A DNA stretch of 64,000 bases from Clostridium lacusfryxellense (GCF_018861735.1 NZ_JAHLEB010000005.1:79967-143966), one strand, 5' to 3'; positions 48,923 through 58,569 are shown, counted from the first letter of the stretch. Notes: generated from the sequence alone by a model not told the origin. Numbers and translations: made by a program.

Positions 48923-49350
48923 TCGCAGTTTTATTAGAAATTCTGATTGCTGTAGAAACAATTTTCAATACATTACATCCCAACACCCTATCTTGAAATA
49001 CATTGCAGAGAATTATTACATCTTCTTTGTTTTTAATATTCTTTGAATAACTGACGTTTAAACAATTGTAAAAACACGTTGCGACGAATTATGTTGCACC
49101 CCACCTTTATCTTTTTTCTTAGAGAATGCTAACAAAAGTATATATTGCGTAGAATGCGTCCGAGCAAGCCTTAGTAATTCTTAATTAATATTATTTTCAG
49201 TTGCGTAAAGAAAATGCATGTTTGAGCAAAGCGAGTTTGCATTTTTAGCAAATGAAAATAATATGAATTTTAGAATTCCTTGGCAAAGCGAGCGCATTCC
49301 AGCAATATATACTTTTCGTTATAGCATACTCCATGAAAAAATGGATCTAC
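48923..49350. other. Intergenic region with family B palindrome
   Basis: About 430 bases between the phosphatase remnant and pyrE. The right-hand half is the palindrome described at 49111-49343; the rest (48923-49110) shows no gene or clear signal. Confidence 0.6.
49111..49343. repeat. Long palindrome, family B, copy 1
   Basis: About 233 bp that fold on themselves: the left end GCTAACAAAAGTATATATTGC pairs with the right end GCAATATATACTTTTCGTTA. An inner AATTCTTAATTAATATTATT pairs with AATAATATGAATTTTAGAATT, and an apex AAAATGCA/TGCATTTT closes it. It ends 8 bases from the pyrE stop codon. Related to 62709-62938 and 63424-63549. Confidence 0.88.
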
Positions 49351-49917
49351 TTACTTTATGTTTCTACTACCAGGTTTTACATAAGCAGATCCACTTTTGC
49401 ATAATGGGCATTCTGCTGGGTCATAACTTTCAATATCTAATTTAATACAGCTGTATATAGGATAATCCAAAGTGCTACTTCCTCTATCTACTATGCAACA
49501 TATTCCAACTACTTCTGCACCAAGTTCTTCTAAAACTTTTATTGTTTCTAAAGAAGATTTACCTGTAGTTACAACATCCTCTGTAATTAAAACCTTCTGT
49601 CCCTTTTTAATTTCAAATCCACGCCTAAGTTCGAAGGTGCCGTTTACACGTTCAGTAAATATAGCAGGTTTACCCATTTGCCTTGCTACTTCATAAGCTA
49701 CTATTATTCCGCCCATAGCCGGTCCTACTACCACATCAAAATCTATATCGCGAATCTTTTCAGCTACTATACTTAGCACTTTTTCAGCCTTGTCTGGATA
49801 TTGAAGTAGTCTTGCACATTGGCAATATCTATTACTGTGTCTGCCTGATGATAATAGAAAATGTCCCTCTAGTAGTGCACCTGATTCTTTTAGTATATCT
49901 AAAACGTTAATACTCAT
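49351..49917 (-). CDS. pyrE: Orotate phosphoribosyltransferase
   Basis: A 188-residue enzyme that converts orotate and PRPP to OMP. The PRPP loop [14 protein letters not shown] is at about residues 109-122. [19 protein letters not shown] is the family's N-terminal motif. The C-terminal CPLCKSG extension is typical of the clostridial/thermophile subgroup. Last gene of the pyr operon. Confidence 0.97.
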   Translation of the reverse strand: MSINVLDILKESGALLEGHFLLSSGRHSNRYCQCARLLQYPDKAEKVLSIVAEKIRDIDFDVVVGPAMGGIIVAYEVARQMGKPAIFTERVNGTFELRRGFEIKKGQKVLITEDVVTTGKSSLETIKVLEELGAEVVGICCIVDRGSSTLDYPIYSCIKLDIESYDPAECPLCKSGSAYVKPGSRNIK

Positions 49918-49956
49918 AATATCTCCTCCAATTTTAAAATGTAGCCTCTTAAGTTC

Positions 49957-50853
49957 TTATATAATTCCTCTAATTTCACTTAAATCCTTAATTCCTTCTT
50001 TTATCATATACTTTTCAATTCCATCTATTATATCTAAGCAAACATCAGGCTTTATAAAACTAGCTGTTCCAACTCCGACTGCTTGTGCTCCAACCATTAT
50101 AAATTCTATAGCATCTTCTGCGCTGCTTATGCCACCCATGCCTACAACCGGTATATTTACCGCCTTGCATACCTCATGTACCATTCTAAGTGCCATTGGT
50201 TTTATAGCAGGACCCGATACCCCTGCATATATATTATTAAAAATTGCTTTTCGACTATGTATATCAACTGCCATACCTTTAAATGTATTTACTAAAGATA
50301 ATGCATCGGCTCCAGCTTCGCAGCATTTATAGGCCATATCTACTATGTCCTCCGCGTTCGGTGATAACTTTACCATTAGAGGTTTTTTACATATACTTTT
50401 CACCTGACGGACTATGTCATATGCTACTCCAGATTTAATACCAAAAGCCATACCTCCACATTTCACGTTAGGGCAAGATATATTCAGTTCAATAATGTCA
50501 ATTGCCTCATTGTTTAACATTTCAATTGCAGCCATATAATCCTCTATACTGCTACCCCCAACATTTGCAATTATCGCAGTGTTGTATTGAAGCATAATAG
50601 GTAATTCTTTTTTTATAAAATCTTCAATACCTGGATTTTGAAGTCCTACACTGTTTAGCATTCCACCACGTGACTCATAGATTCTTATTCCATCATTGCC
50701 TTGTTTTGCGTTGATCGTGAGCCCTTTACCAGATATACCACCAAGTCTTCCTACATCAAAATACTCATTATATTCTGCGCCAAATCCAAAAGTTCCAGAT
50801 GCAGCTATAACAGGATTTTTTAAACTTACACCACATAAATCTACTTTAGTCAT
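49957..50853 (-). CDS. pyrD: Dihydroorotate dehydrogenase, catalytic subunit (class 1B)
   Basis: A 298-residue FMN barrel that oxidises dihydroorotate. [23 protein letters not shown] is near the N-terminus; the active-site base Cys is in [13 protein letters not shown] near residue 128. It overlaps pyrK by 8 bases; the two form the NAD-linked class 1B enzyme. Confidence 0.97.
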   Translation of the reverse strand: MTKVDLCGVSLKNPVIAASGTFGFGAEYNEYFDVGRLGGISGKGLTINAKQGNDGIRIYESRGGMLNSVGLQNPGIEDFIKKELPIMLQYNTAIIANVGGSSIEDYMAAIEMLNNEAIDIIELNISCPNVKCGGMAFGIKSGVAYDIVRQVKSICKKPLMVKLSPNAEDIVDMAYKCCEAGADALSLVNTFKGMAVDIHSRKAIFNNIYAGVSGPAIKPMALRMVHEVCKAVNIPVVGMGGISSAEDAIEFIMVGAQAVGVGTASFIKPDVCLDIIDGIEKYMIKEGIKDLSEIRGII

Positions 50854-51577
50854 TAAAAATCAAATCCTTTCCGTTAAACACTGGACCATCTTTACAGGTT
50901 CTTTTGTTACCTGCCTTAGTTTTACAAGTACAGACAAGACACGCCCCTATTCCACAAGCCATATGATTTTCCATAGATGCAAATACTGGAGTATTTACTT
51001 CATTACACATACTTATAACCTTTTTCATCATAATTTCTGGTCCGCAACAAATTACTGTTTCATATTTCTTTGGATCTATTAAATCTGTTACATATCCCTT
51101 ATGACCAATTTTACCGCTTTCTGTGGATAAGTTAGTTGTTTTTACATATTTTTCCACACTATCCACAGAATAATCCACAGTTCTAAACCCTGCATACAGG
51201 TCTATTTCACAATCTGTAAGCTTTTTAATCAAATAAATAAGTGGTGCTATACCAATTCCACCAGATACTACAGCAATTTTACCTTTTATTTTCTCTATAT
51301 CAAATCCATTTCCCAGCGGACCCATTATTTGAATTTCATCATTTTCGCGTAGATTACTAAGATGTTTTGTACCTTGCCCTACTATTTGGTATAAGAAACT
51401 TATTTTCTCATCTGTAACATCATAAACGCTTATAGGTCTTGGCAATAAAGGCTCAAGGTCTCCTACCTTTAACATAAAAAATTGTCCTGGCTTTACGTTA
51501 AATTTACCTTTTATCGAAAGCTTATATACGCCTTCACTTATTTCAAAATTTTCATAAGTCTTCCCTCTTAAGAACAT
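50846..51577 (-). CDS. pyrK: Dihydroorotate dehydrogenase, electron-transfer subunit
   Basis: A 243-residue FAD and [2Fe-2S] protein passing electrons from PyrD to [14 protein letters not shown] is the FAD-binding motif, [13 protein letters not shown] the NAD site, and Cys208, 213, 216 and 228 hold the cluster. Its end overlaps pyrD by 8 bases. Confidence 0.97.
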   Translation of the reverse strand: MFLRGKTYENFEISEGVYKLSIKGKFNVKPGQFFMLKVGDLEPLLPRPISVYDVTDEKISFLYQIVGQGTKHLSNLRENDEIQIMGPLGNGFDIEKIKGKIAVVSGGIGIAPLIYLIKKLTDCEIDLYAGFRTVDYSVDSVEKYVKTTNLSTESGKIGHKGYVTDLIDPKKYETVICCGPEIMMKKVISMCNEVNTPVFASMENHMACGIGACLVCTCKTKAGNKRTCKDGPVFNGKDLIFND

Positions 51578-51636
51578 CCTATAAACCCCTCCAGTATTTT
51601 AATAAAGATCAGAAACTAACCCAGTTAATTTCGCTC

Positions 51637-52503
51637 TTATTTGTTTGCTGCTTTTCTTATTTCGTCTCTCATCTTAATAGCTTCTGCTCTAGCACATTGC
51701 TCAAAACGACTTTCCCCGTTTTCTGATTTCTTATACGCAAGCAAAATACTTCTAGATGCATTTACCACTCCGCCATTACCATTTTTTAAATAAATAGCTA
51801 CATCACTCGCTGCTCCGCCTTGCGCTCCATACCCAGGTATTAAGAAAAACATTTTTTCAAGATCTTTCCTCATCTTTAGTCCTTCATCTATATGAGTACA
51901 TCCAACAACTCCACCAATAGAGCTGTATCCGCACTCTCCCATAAATTCACTTCCAATTTTTATTAATTTCTGACCTACAATATCATAAACCTTTTTATTT
52001 TCTTTATTCTCTATGTACTCTATGTCCTCTGCACCTTTGTTTGAAGTTCTTACTAGTGAAAATAATCCTTTTTCATTGTTTTTCACATAAGGAAGATATG
52101 GCTCAATACTATCCATTCCCATATATGGATTAACTGTTATAAAATCACTTTCAAAATCTCCTTCAAAATGAGCTTTAGCATACATTTGTGCAGTTTTTGC
52201 AATGTCACCTCTTTTGATATCCGCAATAGCGATGCACCCTTTACTTTTTATATAACTTAAGGTATCTTTGTATACTTTTAAACCTTTTAGCCCAAGAGCT
52301 TCATAATATGCTATTTGTACCTTATAGCAAGCTGAAACATCATATGTTGCATCAATAATCATTTGATTAAATCTATAAAGTGCATGTTCCTCGTGCATAA
52401 ACTTGTTTCTAAATTCTACTGGTAAATATTCCAAATCTGTATCAAGACCTACACAAACGTGCCCATTCTTTTCTACACTTTTAAATAATCTATCTATAAT
52501 CAA
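51637..52503 (-). CDS. pyrF: Orotidine 5'-phosphate decarboxylase (type 2)
   Basis: A 288-residue enzyme of the longer PyrF subgroup; it converts OMP to UMP. The catalytic Lys/Asp set is IAIADIKRGDIAKTA near residue 92. IPGYGAQGG is near the phosphate site. The start is TTG at 52503 with GGTGG 8 bases upstream. Confidence 0.96.
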   Translation of the reverse strand: MIIDRLFKSVEKNGHVCVGLDTDLEYLPVEFRNKFMHEEHALYRFNQMIIDATYDVSACYKVQIAYYEALGLKGLKVYKDTLSYIKSKGCIAIADIKRGDIAKTAQMYAKAHFEGDFESDFITVNPYMGMDSIEPYLPYVKNNEKGLFSLVRTSNKGAEDIEYIENKENKKVYDIVGQKLIKIGSEFMGECGYSSIGGVVGCTHIDEGLKMRKDLEKMFFLIPGYGAQGGAASDVAIYLKNGNGGVVNASRSILLAYKKSENGESRFEQCARAEAIKMRDEIRKAANK

Positions 52504-52536
52504 AAATTATTCCACCTTCACTATTTATTTATAAGC

Positions 52537-53736
52537 TTAAACTAAGCATTCTTGATCTTTGTAAACTACTCTGCCTGCTTTAATTGTGCACATTACTTTA
52601 CCTATTACACTCTTGCCTTCAAATGGAGTATTAATTCCTTTAGACAAAAACTGTGAAGTATCAATTTTATATTCTGATTTAATATCTAATAACACCAAGT
52701 CTCCATCTAATCCTATCTTAATTTCACCTTTGTTTAGTCTCATAATTTTAGCTGGATTTTTGGACATCAATTCAGAAAGTTTATTTAGGGTAATATGCCC
52801 CTCTCCTACTAGTTTAGTGTAGCATACAGGAAATGAAGTTTCTAGACCTGATATACCAGGAGCCCCTTTTACTTTATCATCTATGCTATGTGGTGCATGG
52901 TCCGTAGCTATGACATCTACGTATCCGTCTTGCATAGCTTTAATTATGAAATTAACATCTTCACTTTCTCTTATAGGAGGATTAACTCTATACTTAGTTT
53001 CCGAAGTTAATGCTAAATGATGCGGTGTAACTTCGCAAGTTATTAGTGCTCCCTCCTGCTTACCCTTTATAACGTCCTTCATAGCTTCAATTGTACTAAC
53101 GTGTGCTAAATGAAGTTTACATCCAGTAAATTTTGAAAGAGCTATATCCCTCCATGTCATCATATTCTCAGCTAGCCTTGTATCAACATCAACTAATTCT
53201 TCATTTTCAGCATGAGATATTATAGTTAGATTTTTCTCTTTAGCAGCAATCATTGCCTCAAGCATTACGCGGCTATTAGAAACACCTTTTCCATCATCTG
53301 ATATAAATCGAACTGAATTAGTTAGCTGCCATAAGTGTTCTATTGATTCCCCCAGCAAATCTTCTGTAATAGAAGCGCATTGGTGTATATCTATAAGATT
53401 AATTTCTTTAGATCTTTCTAGCACCTTGTCAATTACATTCATTGAGCTACATACAGGTTTTGTATTTGCCATAAGATTTACCGCAGTATATCCACCCCTA
53501 GTTGCAGCGAGGCTTCCAGAGAGTATATCTTCTTTATATGTATATCCCGGTTCTCTAAAATGACTGTGAAGATCTATAAAAGAAGGAGCTAAAACATATC
53601 CTTCTCCATCTATTACCTCACAGTCCTTTTCTAGTTTTTTTCCTATTTCATATATTATACCTTGATTTATATAAACATCACCTATGAAATCCTGTGATGA
53701 ATCAACTACTCTTGCATTCTTAATTAATAACTCCAT
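52537..53736 (-). CDS. pyrC: Dihydroorotase (class I)
   Basis: A 399-residue amidohydrolase that cyclises carbamoyl aspartate. The metal motif is DLHSHFREPGYTYKEDI near residue 55. KLHLAHVST (residue about 207) and IATDHAPHS near 275 complete the site. AGGATG precedes the ATG. Between pyrI and pyrF. Confidence 0.97.
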   Translation of the reverse strand: MELLIKNARVVDSSQDFIGDVYINQGIIYEIGKKLEKDCEVIDGEGYVLAPSFIDLHSHFREPGYTYKEDILSGSLAATRGGYTAVNLMANTKPVCSSMNVIDKVLERSKEINLIDIHQCASITEDLLGESIEHLWQLTNSVRFISDDGKGVSNSRVMLEAMIAAKEKNLTIISHAENEELVDVDTRLAENMMTWRDIALSKFTGCKLHLAHVSTIEAMKDVIKGKQEGALITCEVTPHHLALTSETKYRVNPPIRESEDVNFIIKAMQDGYVDVIATDHAPHSIDDKVKGAPGISGLETSFPVCYTKLVGEGHITLNKLSELMSKNPAKIMRLNKGEIKIGLDGDLVLLDIKSEYKIDTSQFLSKGINTPFEGKSVIGKVMCTIKAGRVVYKDQECLV

Positions 53737-53773
53737 AATTTCATCATCCTCTCACAATATGTTAGGTTCTTTA

Positions 53774-54208
53774 CTATGATATACTATTCTGATTGTTACT
53801 CTCATCACAGTATGTACATCTATACTCGCCTTTTTCTTTATCTGCTAAATAAAAGCTATGAAAAATTTCTTGTTCGGTAGATGTTATACATCTTGGGTTA
53901 GTGCATTTTATAACATTCTCAATTTTATCTGGTAAATTTAATTTTACTTTACTTTCAATTTTTTCCCCATTTATTATATCTATTGTTATGTTAGGATCTA
54001 TAAAACCCAGTACAGTATAATCTATATTAACCTCATTTTCTATTTTAATTATATCTTTTCGTCCTAGCTTCTTACTAGGCGCATTCATAATAAGTGCTAC
54101 CGTAAAATCAGCATTATCAAGACCTAGATAATTAAATATTTTAAGTCCAACTCCCGCTTTAATATGATCTATTACTATTCCTCTTTTTATGCTATTAATA
54201 GTTACCAT
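53774..54208 (-). CDS. pyrI: Aspartate carbamoyltransferase regulatory subunit
   Basis: A 144-residue protein with an N-terminal nucleotide-binding domain ([18 protein letters not shown]) and a C-terminal zinc domain with Cys102, 107, 131 and 134. It allows allosteric control of PyrB by CTP/ATP in enterobacteria; presence in a Clostridium fits published PyrBI enzymes. Its start overlaps the last base of pyrB. Confidence 0.96.
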   Translation of the reverse strand: MVTINSIKRGIVIDHIKAGVGLKIFNYLGLDNADFTVALIMNAPSKKLGRKDIIKIENEVNIDYTVLGFIDPNITIDIINGEKIESKVKLNLPDKIENVIKCTNPRCITSTEQEIFHSFYLADKEKGEYRCTYCDESNNQNSIS

Positions 54209-55134
54209 TATTTATCTACCCCCAAAAGTTTAGCAATAAGAGCCATTCTTGCATACATACCATATTTCGCTTGCCTAAAGTAACATGCCCTTGGATCAGC
54301 ATCTATTTCCACAGCTATTTCATTAACCCTAGGAAGTGGGTGAAGAATTATCATATCTTTCTTAGCATTTACCATTTTTTCTTTATCAAGTATATAACTA
54401 TCTTTAAGTCTTATATAATCTTCCTCATTAAAAAATCTTTCTTTTTGAACCCTTGTCATATATAAAATATCAAGATCTCCAATAACTTCTTCTAATTTCT
54501 CAACTTCAAGAAACTCCATATTATTTTTTTCTAAAACTTCTACTTTAATATAATTTGGAATTGTTAATTCTTTCGGAGCTATTAGCACAAACTTAATATT
54601 TTCATACCGTGACATAGCCTTTATTAATGAATGAACTGTTCTACCGAATTTTAAATCTCCACAGATTCCTATGGTTAAGTTTGATAATGTTCCTTTAATA
54701 TTCCTTATAGTTAAAAGATCTGTAAGTGTTTGAGTTGGATGTTGATGTCCTCCATCTCCAGCATTAATTACAGGCATCTGAGAATTCATAGCTGCAACCT
54801 TAGGCGCCCCTTCTTTTGGATGTCTAATTGCTGCTATATCCGCATAACATTCTACTGTTCTTATAGTATCTGCAACACTTTCTCCTTTTGATGCTGAACT
54901 AGATTGTGCCTCTGAAAAACCTAAAACCTGACCTCCAAGTCTTAACATCGCAGCTTCAAAACTTAATCTTGTTCGTGTGCTCGGTTCATAAAATAGTGTT
55001 GCCAAAATTTTTCCATCACATACATGTGCAAACTTTTTAGGATCTTCAATTATTTTATCTGCATAAGTAAAAATTTCCTCCAGCTCTAGTAGTGTAAAAT
55101 CCATTGGATCAATTAGGTTTCTTCCTTTTAACAT
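54208..55134 (-). CDS. pyrB: Aspartate carbamoyltransferase catalytic subunit
   Basis: A 308-residue enzyme, first of the pyr operon. The carbamoyl-phosphate motif is [21 protein letters not shown] near residue 49. [12 protein letters not shown] and MTRVQKERF are further family motifs. Its leader carries a PyrR-like site that reaches the ribosome binding site (GGGGAGG). Confidence 0.98.
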   Translation of the reverse strand: MLKGRNLIDPMDFTLLELEEIFTYADKIIEDPKKFAHVCDGKILATLFYEPSTRTRLSFEAAMLRLGGQVLGFSEAQSSSASKGESVADTIRTVECYADIAAIRHPKEGAPKVAAMNSQMPVINAGDGGHQHPTQTLTDLLTIRNIKGTLSNLTIGICGDLKFGRTVHSLIKAMSRYENIKFVLIAPKELTIPNYIKVEVLEKNNMEFLEVEKLEEVIGDLDILYMTRVQKERFFNEEDYIRLKDSYILDKEKMVNAKKDMIILHPLPRVNEIAVEIDADPRACYFRQAKYGMYARMALIAKLLGVDK

Positions 55135-55146
55135 ATTGATTCCTCC

Positions 55147-55167
55147 CCTTCTCAGCCTCTCGGGACT
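55147..55167 (-). promoter_or_regulatory. PyrR-type binding loop overlapping the pyrB ribosome binding site
   Basis: Minus strand AGTCCCGAGAGGCTGAGAAG, followed by GGGGAGG and the ATG. It matches the PyrR target consensus (ARUCCnGnGAGGYU). Because it abuts the ribosome binding site, PyrR binding could block translation. Confidence 0.85.
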
Positions 55168-55210
55168 AAATTTAAAGATACTAAAGTGTATTTAATATTA
55201 TATTTTTTAT

Positions 55211-55247
55211 AAACAAAAAACGCCATCTCGATTATGAGAAGGCGTAG
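55211..55247 (-). terminator. Attenuator terminator in the pyr leader
   Basis: ACGCCTTCTC pairs with GAGATGGCGT (one mismatch) around a 6-base loop, followed on the minus strand by TTTTTTGTTTAT. It lies between the two PyrR-like sites and upstream of pyrB, as for a PyrR-controlled attenuator. Confidence 0.85.
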
Positions 55248-55273
55248 TAATAACTCTATAAAAACATCTACTT

Positions 55274-55293
55274 CCTTCTCGGTCTCTCGTACC
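55274..55293 (-). promoter_or_regulatory. Second PyrR-type site, promoter-proximal
   Basis: Minus strand GGTACGAGAGACCGAGAAGG, a variant of the downstream site with matching GAGAG-C-GAGAAGG. It precedes the attenuator hairpin and includes CCGAGAAGG, which can pair with the terminator's CTTCTC, as in an antiterminator. Confidence 0.75.
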
Positions 55294-55328
55294 AAATTAA
55301 AGGTGACTTATTAATTATTCTTTCACTT

Positions 55329-55357
55329 ATAATACAATAAATATTAATTATTGTCAA
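55329..55357 (-). promoter_or_regulatory. Promoter of the pyr operon
   Basis: On the minus strand a perfect TTGACA (55352-55357) and TATTAT (55329-55334) are separated by 17 bp, ahead of the leader. Confidence 0.75.
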
Positions 55358-55440
55358 TATAATCTTCGTCGTAATGAATAAATGTATCAATTTCTAATAA
55401 GCATCATATTATATATTGTCTAAAGATAGGAAGTGATAAT

Positions 55441-55749
55441 ATGTCAAGACGTGAAGATATACATGATATTGAAAGTTTTTTTGATGATAGGGCTGAGAAA
55501 AAACATCATCAAAATAGTTGCTGTAACAATTCGCTGGACGATTCTTTTGATAATTCACCTAATAATTGTTGTGATGATTCTGTTGATAATTGCTTCGATG
55601 ATTCCTTTAATAATAATTTTGATCCATGGCTGGAACCTTGGTCTGAACCATGGTGTGATCCTTGTTGTAGTTCCTCTTTTAACTATGATGATAATAACTC
55701 TTCAGATAATTGTTGTAGAGAAAAAGACCATCGAGAAGATCGTTCTTAA
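55441..55749 (+). CDS. Small Asp/Asn/Cys-rich protein
   Basis: A 102-residue acidic, low-complexity protein, unrecognised. It has repeats around DDSFDNS/CCDDSVDN, three LEPW-SEPW-CDPC turns in the middle and a charged tail. Cys occurs mainly in pairs (CC). GGAAGTGA precedes the ATG and a strong terminator follows, so it is likely a real gene. Composition suggests a metal-binding or coat-type protein, but that is inference. Confidence 0.65.
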   Translation: MSRREDIHDIESFFDDRAEKKHHQNSCCNNSLDDSFDNSPNNCCDDSVDNCFDDSFNNNFDPWLEPWSEPWCDPCCSSSFNYDDNNSSDNCCREKDHREDRS

Positions 55750-55763
55750 AAATAAAACTACTA

Positions 55764-55797
55764 AAAGAGCAGAGTTGAAAATTCAACTCTGCTCTTT
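55764..55797. terminator. Terminator between converging genes
   Basis: A 16-bp perfect stem AAAGAGCAGAGTTGAA (55764-55779) with TTCAACTCTGCTCTTT (55782-55797), followed by AATATTTG. It can serve both the 55441 gene and the 55831 gene. Confidence 0.88.
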
Positions 55798-55830
55798 AAT
55801 ATTTGTAATTTATATTGTTTGTGAAGTAAT

Positions 55831-56898
55831 TTATTTTATTTGTGAAGTAATATATTTCATAATGTCCAATGTATTTTCAGCATTAGTAGCTGGAGGAGTT
55901 ATAGAAGTTACCTTATTAATCTCACTTAATTTACTGTCAATTTCTGTTGTATTATTCATATTATCATTAACAATATTAAGTTTAATATTTGTTTTAGTTA
56001 TAAGCTTATCTTCTATAGTAAATACTGATACTATATTTACTGTTTTATTTGTATCAATTGCTTTATTAACCTTGGCAAGAAGTGTTGGAGCATCACCCAA
56101 ATCTGCAGCTTTCACTTTCTCAGCAGAACCCACTGTAGAAACATCCTGTGCTTCCTTTACAGCGGCTTTGTAATTAGCAAAGTATTTTTCATTACCTATA
56201 TAATTAGATACTATAGCTTTAATATCCTCTTTTGTGAACTTAATAGTATATACGCCATTTTTTGAAGATTTTTTATCATCGAGTTTTGCAAAAGTTTCAA
56301 CCTTTTTCTCATTTTTATCTAAATAAGAATTGAAAGTTTCCAACATATCTTTAGAAACTTGACTAGTCTTACTGCTCTTACCATTAAACATATTTGTCAT
56401 TGTAGACTGAAAGTTTTTATATTCCTCGGCAGAACTATTTGTCTTTAGATAACTATCCAAATCTTTTGAAGCAAAATGTAAATTTGTTGTATTGGCAAAT
56501 TGATCACCAAGCATACTTTTTAATATCTCCGGTACACCTACAATCATTTCAAAGTCGGCTTTAGTATTAGAACCATCATAGTACATTGGAGCTTCAAAAG
56601 ATACTCCTGCAGCTGACGCTTTTACATTACTACTAATCTTTGTCTTATCTTCCTTATTCAACATCTTGCCATTAAAGTTTAGAGATACCTTCCCTGAATT
56701 TAGGACACTTAGTGCTGCTGCATCTATGTTAGTGCTCTTAATTCCTGTTGTAGTAGTTGCTAGCGTAATGTCATATGCACAGGATTTAATAGTTGAGCTA
56801 TTTACGATACCCGTTTCTAACTTTACCTGTTGACTACAACCAGTAAGACCTACTAGTATAGCTATTGGTAAAATAATTGCTAAAATTGATTTTTTCAT
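55831..56898 (-). CDS. Lipoprotein of unknown function
   Basis: A 355-residue lipoprotein with signal peptide and lipobox LVGLTGC. The mature region alternates beta-rich segments (SGKVSLNFNGKMLNKEDKTKIS, VSFEAPMYYDG) with Lys/Asp-rich helices, and the C-terminus (FTIEDKLITKTNIKLNIVND) again looks like sheet. The pattern resembles LolA/LppX-like or DUF6612-type secreted lipoproteins, but I cannot assign a family. It is followed by a terminator and stands alone. Confidence 0.6.
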   Translation of the reverse strand: MKKSILAIILPIAILVGLTGCSQQVKLETGIVNSSTIKSCAYDITLATTTTGIKSTNIDAAALSVLNSGKVSLNFNGKMLNKEDKTKISSNVKASAAGVSFEAPMYYDGSNTKADFEMIVGVPEILKSMLGDQFANTTNLHFASKDLDSYLKTNSSAEEYKNFQSTMTNMFNGKSSKTSQVSKDMLETFNSYLDKNEKKVETFAKLDDKKSSKNGVYTIKFTKEDIKAIVSNYIGNEKYFANYKAAVKEAQDVSTVGSAEKVKAADLGDAPTLLAKVNKAIDTNKTVNIVSVFTIEDKLITKTNIKLNIVNDNMNNTTEIDSKLSEINKVTSITPPATNAENTLDIMKYITSQIK

Positions 56899-57109
56899 TA
56901 ATTTAATTCCCCCTAATTTTCTTTACACGTATATATTATTACATAATTTTCAACAAGTTGCAATAGTTGTCGACGTTACAACCTCTTATAACGCTATTAC
57001 CCTTATATAAAACCAGCCAATTTTATTATATGCAAATAACCTAAAACTGTTCTTATTCTTTTATTGATCTTTTAATATATTACAAGCAGCTAATTTTGTT
57101 TGGACCAAT

Positions 57110-57148
57110 AAAAAAAATAGCAAGTCCTACATTTCTGTAAAACTGGCT
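57110..57148 (-). terminator. Terminator of the tRNA operon
   Basis: AGCCAGT pairs with ACTTGCT (one mismatch) with an inner loop and is followed on the minus strand by a run of eight Ts. It is 13 bases beyond the last tRNA. Confidence 0.75.
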
Positions 57149-57161
57149 ATATCAACATTTA

Positions 57162-57238
57162 TGGTGCGCCCAGAGGGAGTCGAACCCACGGCCTACAGAT
57201 TCGAAGTCTGCCACTCTATCCAGCTGAGCTATGGGCGC
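57162..57238 (-). tRNA. tRNA-Arg (TCG)
   Basis: Cloverleaf with a 7-bp acceptor GCGCCCA/TGGGCGC, T-loop GGTTCGACTCC, anticodon loop CTTCGAA (anticodon TCG, codon CGA) and encoded CCA. Last tRNA of the operon. Appears only once in the cluster. Confidence 0.97.
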
Positions 57239-57291
57239 ATAATAAAACAATTTTTAAAAAGTCTTTAGTATAAATACTAAAGACTTCATAT

Positions 57292-57365
57292 TGGAGCGGG
57301 TAGAGGGAATCGAACCCTCGTAATTAGCTTGGAAGGCTAACACTCTACCATTGAGTTATACCCGC
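57292..57365 (-). tRNA. tRNA-Gly (TCC), copy 1
   Basis: Acceptor GCGGGTA/TACCCGC, anticodon loop CTTCCAA (TCC), T-loop GGTTCGATTCC, encoded CCA. The same sequence occurs at 57799 and 58756. Confidence 0.97.
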
Positions 57366-57370
57366 ATGTT

Positions 57371-57445
<75 letters not shown>

Positions 57446-57491
57446 AGAATTATGTTATACATATATAATTTCAAAATTTTCTTAATAGTAA

Positions 57492-57576
57492 TGGTGCAGG
57501 TGAAGGGAGTTGAACCCATACACCCGAAGGCGCTAGATCCTAAGTCTAGTGCGTCTGCCAATTCCGCCACACCTGC
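57492..57576 (-). tRNA. tRNA-Leu (TAG), copy 1
   Basis: Long variable arm, acceptor GCAGGTG/CACCTGC, anticodon loop CTTAGGA (TAG, codon CTA), encoded CCA. Repeated at 58307 with the same flanks. Confidence 0.97.
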
Positions 57577-57591
57577 ATATTATTACTATTT

Positions 57592-57667
57592 TGGTGGCTT
57601 ACCGGAGAATCGAACTCCGGACACCATGATTAAAAGTCATGTGCTCTACCAACTGAGCTAGTAAACC
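57592..57667 (-). tRNA. tRNA-Lys (TTT), copy 1
   Basis: Acceptor stem begins GGTTTAC and ends GTAAGCC; anticodon loop CTTTTAA (TTT), T-loop AGTTCGATTCT, encoded CCA. Repeated at 58407. Confidence 0.96.
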
Positions 57668-57689
57668 ATATTGTAATTCAAATTTAAAA

Positions 57690-57766
57690 TGGGGTGGACG
57701 ATGGGACTCGAACCCACGACAACCAGTACCACAAACTGGCGCTCTACCAACTGAACTACGTCCACC
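57690..57766 (-). tRNA. tRNA-His (GTG), copy 1
   Basis: Acceptor GGTGGAC/GTCCACC, anticodon loop TTGTGGT (GTG), T-loop GGTTCGAGTCC, encoded CCA. Repeated at 58570. Confidence 0.96.
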
Positions 57767-57798
57767 ATATTATGAATTTTTACTAATTAAAAAATAAT

Positions 57799-57872
57799 TG
57801 GAGCGGGTAGAGGGAATCGAACCCTCGTAATTAGCTTGGAAGGCTAACACTCTACCATTGAGTTATACCCGC
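57799..57872 (-). tRNA. tRNA-Gly (TCC), copy 2
   Basis: Same sequence as the 57292 gene, including encoded CCA; anticodon TCC. Confidence 0.97.
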
Positions 57873-57904
57873 ATATTGCATCATCTGCAATGCTGTCATT
57901 TTAA

Positions 57905-57980
57905 TGGTCGGGGTGACAGGGATTGAACCTGCGACCTCATGGTCCCAAACCACGCGCGCTCCCAGCTGCGCTACACCCCG
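57905..57980 (-). tRNA. tRNA-Pro (TGG), copy 1
   Basis: Acceptor CGGGGTG/CACCCCG, anticodon loop TTTGGGA (TGG), T-loop GGTTCAATCCC, encoded CCA. Repeated at 58845. Confidence 0.96.
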
Positions 57981-57994
57981 GCATATATTGAAAA

Positions 57995-58070
57995 TGGTGC
58001 GACATCGGGGGTTTGAACCCCGGACACCCTGATTAAGAGTCAGGTGCTCTACCAACTGAGCTAATGACGC
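57995..58070 (-). tRNA. tRNA-Lys (CTT)
   Basis: Acceptor GCGTCAT with ATGTCGC (one T-T mismatch), anticodon loop CTCTTAA (CTT, codon AAG), encoded CCA. Single copy in the cluster. Confidence 0.95.
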
Positions 58071-58079
58071 ATATTTAAT

Positions 58080-58156
<77 letters not shown>

Positions 58157-58185
58157 TTATGTAATTTAATATGTATTAACATATT

Positions 58186-58260
<75 letters not shown>

Positions 58261-58306
58261 AGAATTATGTTATATATATATATTTTAAAAACTATGTTAA
58301 TAGTAA

Positions 58307-58391
58307 TGGTGCAGGTGAAGGGAGTTGAACCCATACACCCGAAGGCGCTAGATCCTAAGTCTAGTGCGTCTGCCAATTCCGCCACACCTGC
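58307..58391 (-). tRNA. tRNA-Leu (TAG), copy 2
   Basis: Same sequence as the 57492 gene; anticodon TAG, long variable arm. Confidence 0.97.
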
Positions 58392-58406
58392 ATATTATTA
58401 CTATTT

Positions 58407-58482
58407 TGGTGGCTTACCGGAGAATCGAACTCCGGACACCATGATTAAAAGTCATGTGCTCTACCAACTGAGCTAGTAAACC
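58407..58482 (-). tRNA. tRNA-Lys (TTT), copy 2
   Basis: Same sequence as the 57592 gene; anticodon TTT. Confidence 0.96.
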
Positions 58483-58486
58483 TAAT

Positions 58487-58561
58487 TGGCTGGGAAGGCA
58501 GGATTTGAACCTACGGATGCCAGAGTCAAAGTCTGGTGCCTTACCGCTTGGCGACATCCCA
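58487..58561 (-). tRNA. tRNA-Gln (TTG)
   Basis: Starts TGGGATG and ends TTCCCA-G-CCA, like Bacillus tRNA-Gln with U1-A72. Anticodon loop CTTTGAC (TTG). One T-T mismatch in the acceptor stem. Single copy. Confidence 0.94.
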
Positions 58562-58569
58562 GCATTAAA

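Noticed and set aside
49218..49445. 75-codon plus-strand frame
   Set aside because: It crosses the family B palindrome and the 3' end of pyrE on the other strand.
55433..56173. 246-codon plus-strand frame
   Set aside because: It is out of frame with the 55441 gene, crosses its terminator and runs antisense into the lipoprotein gene.
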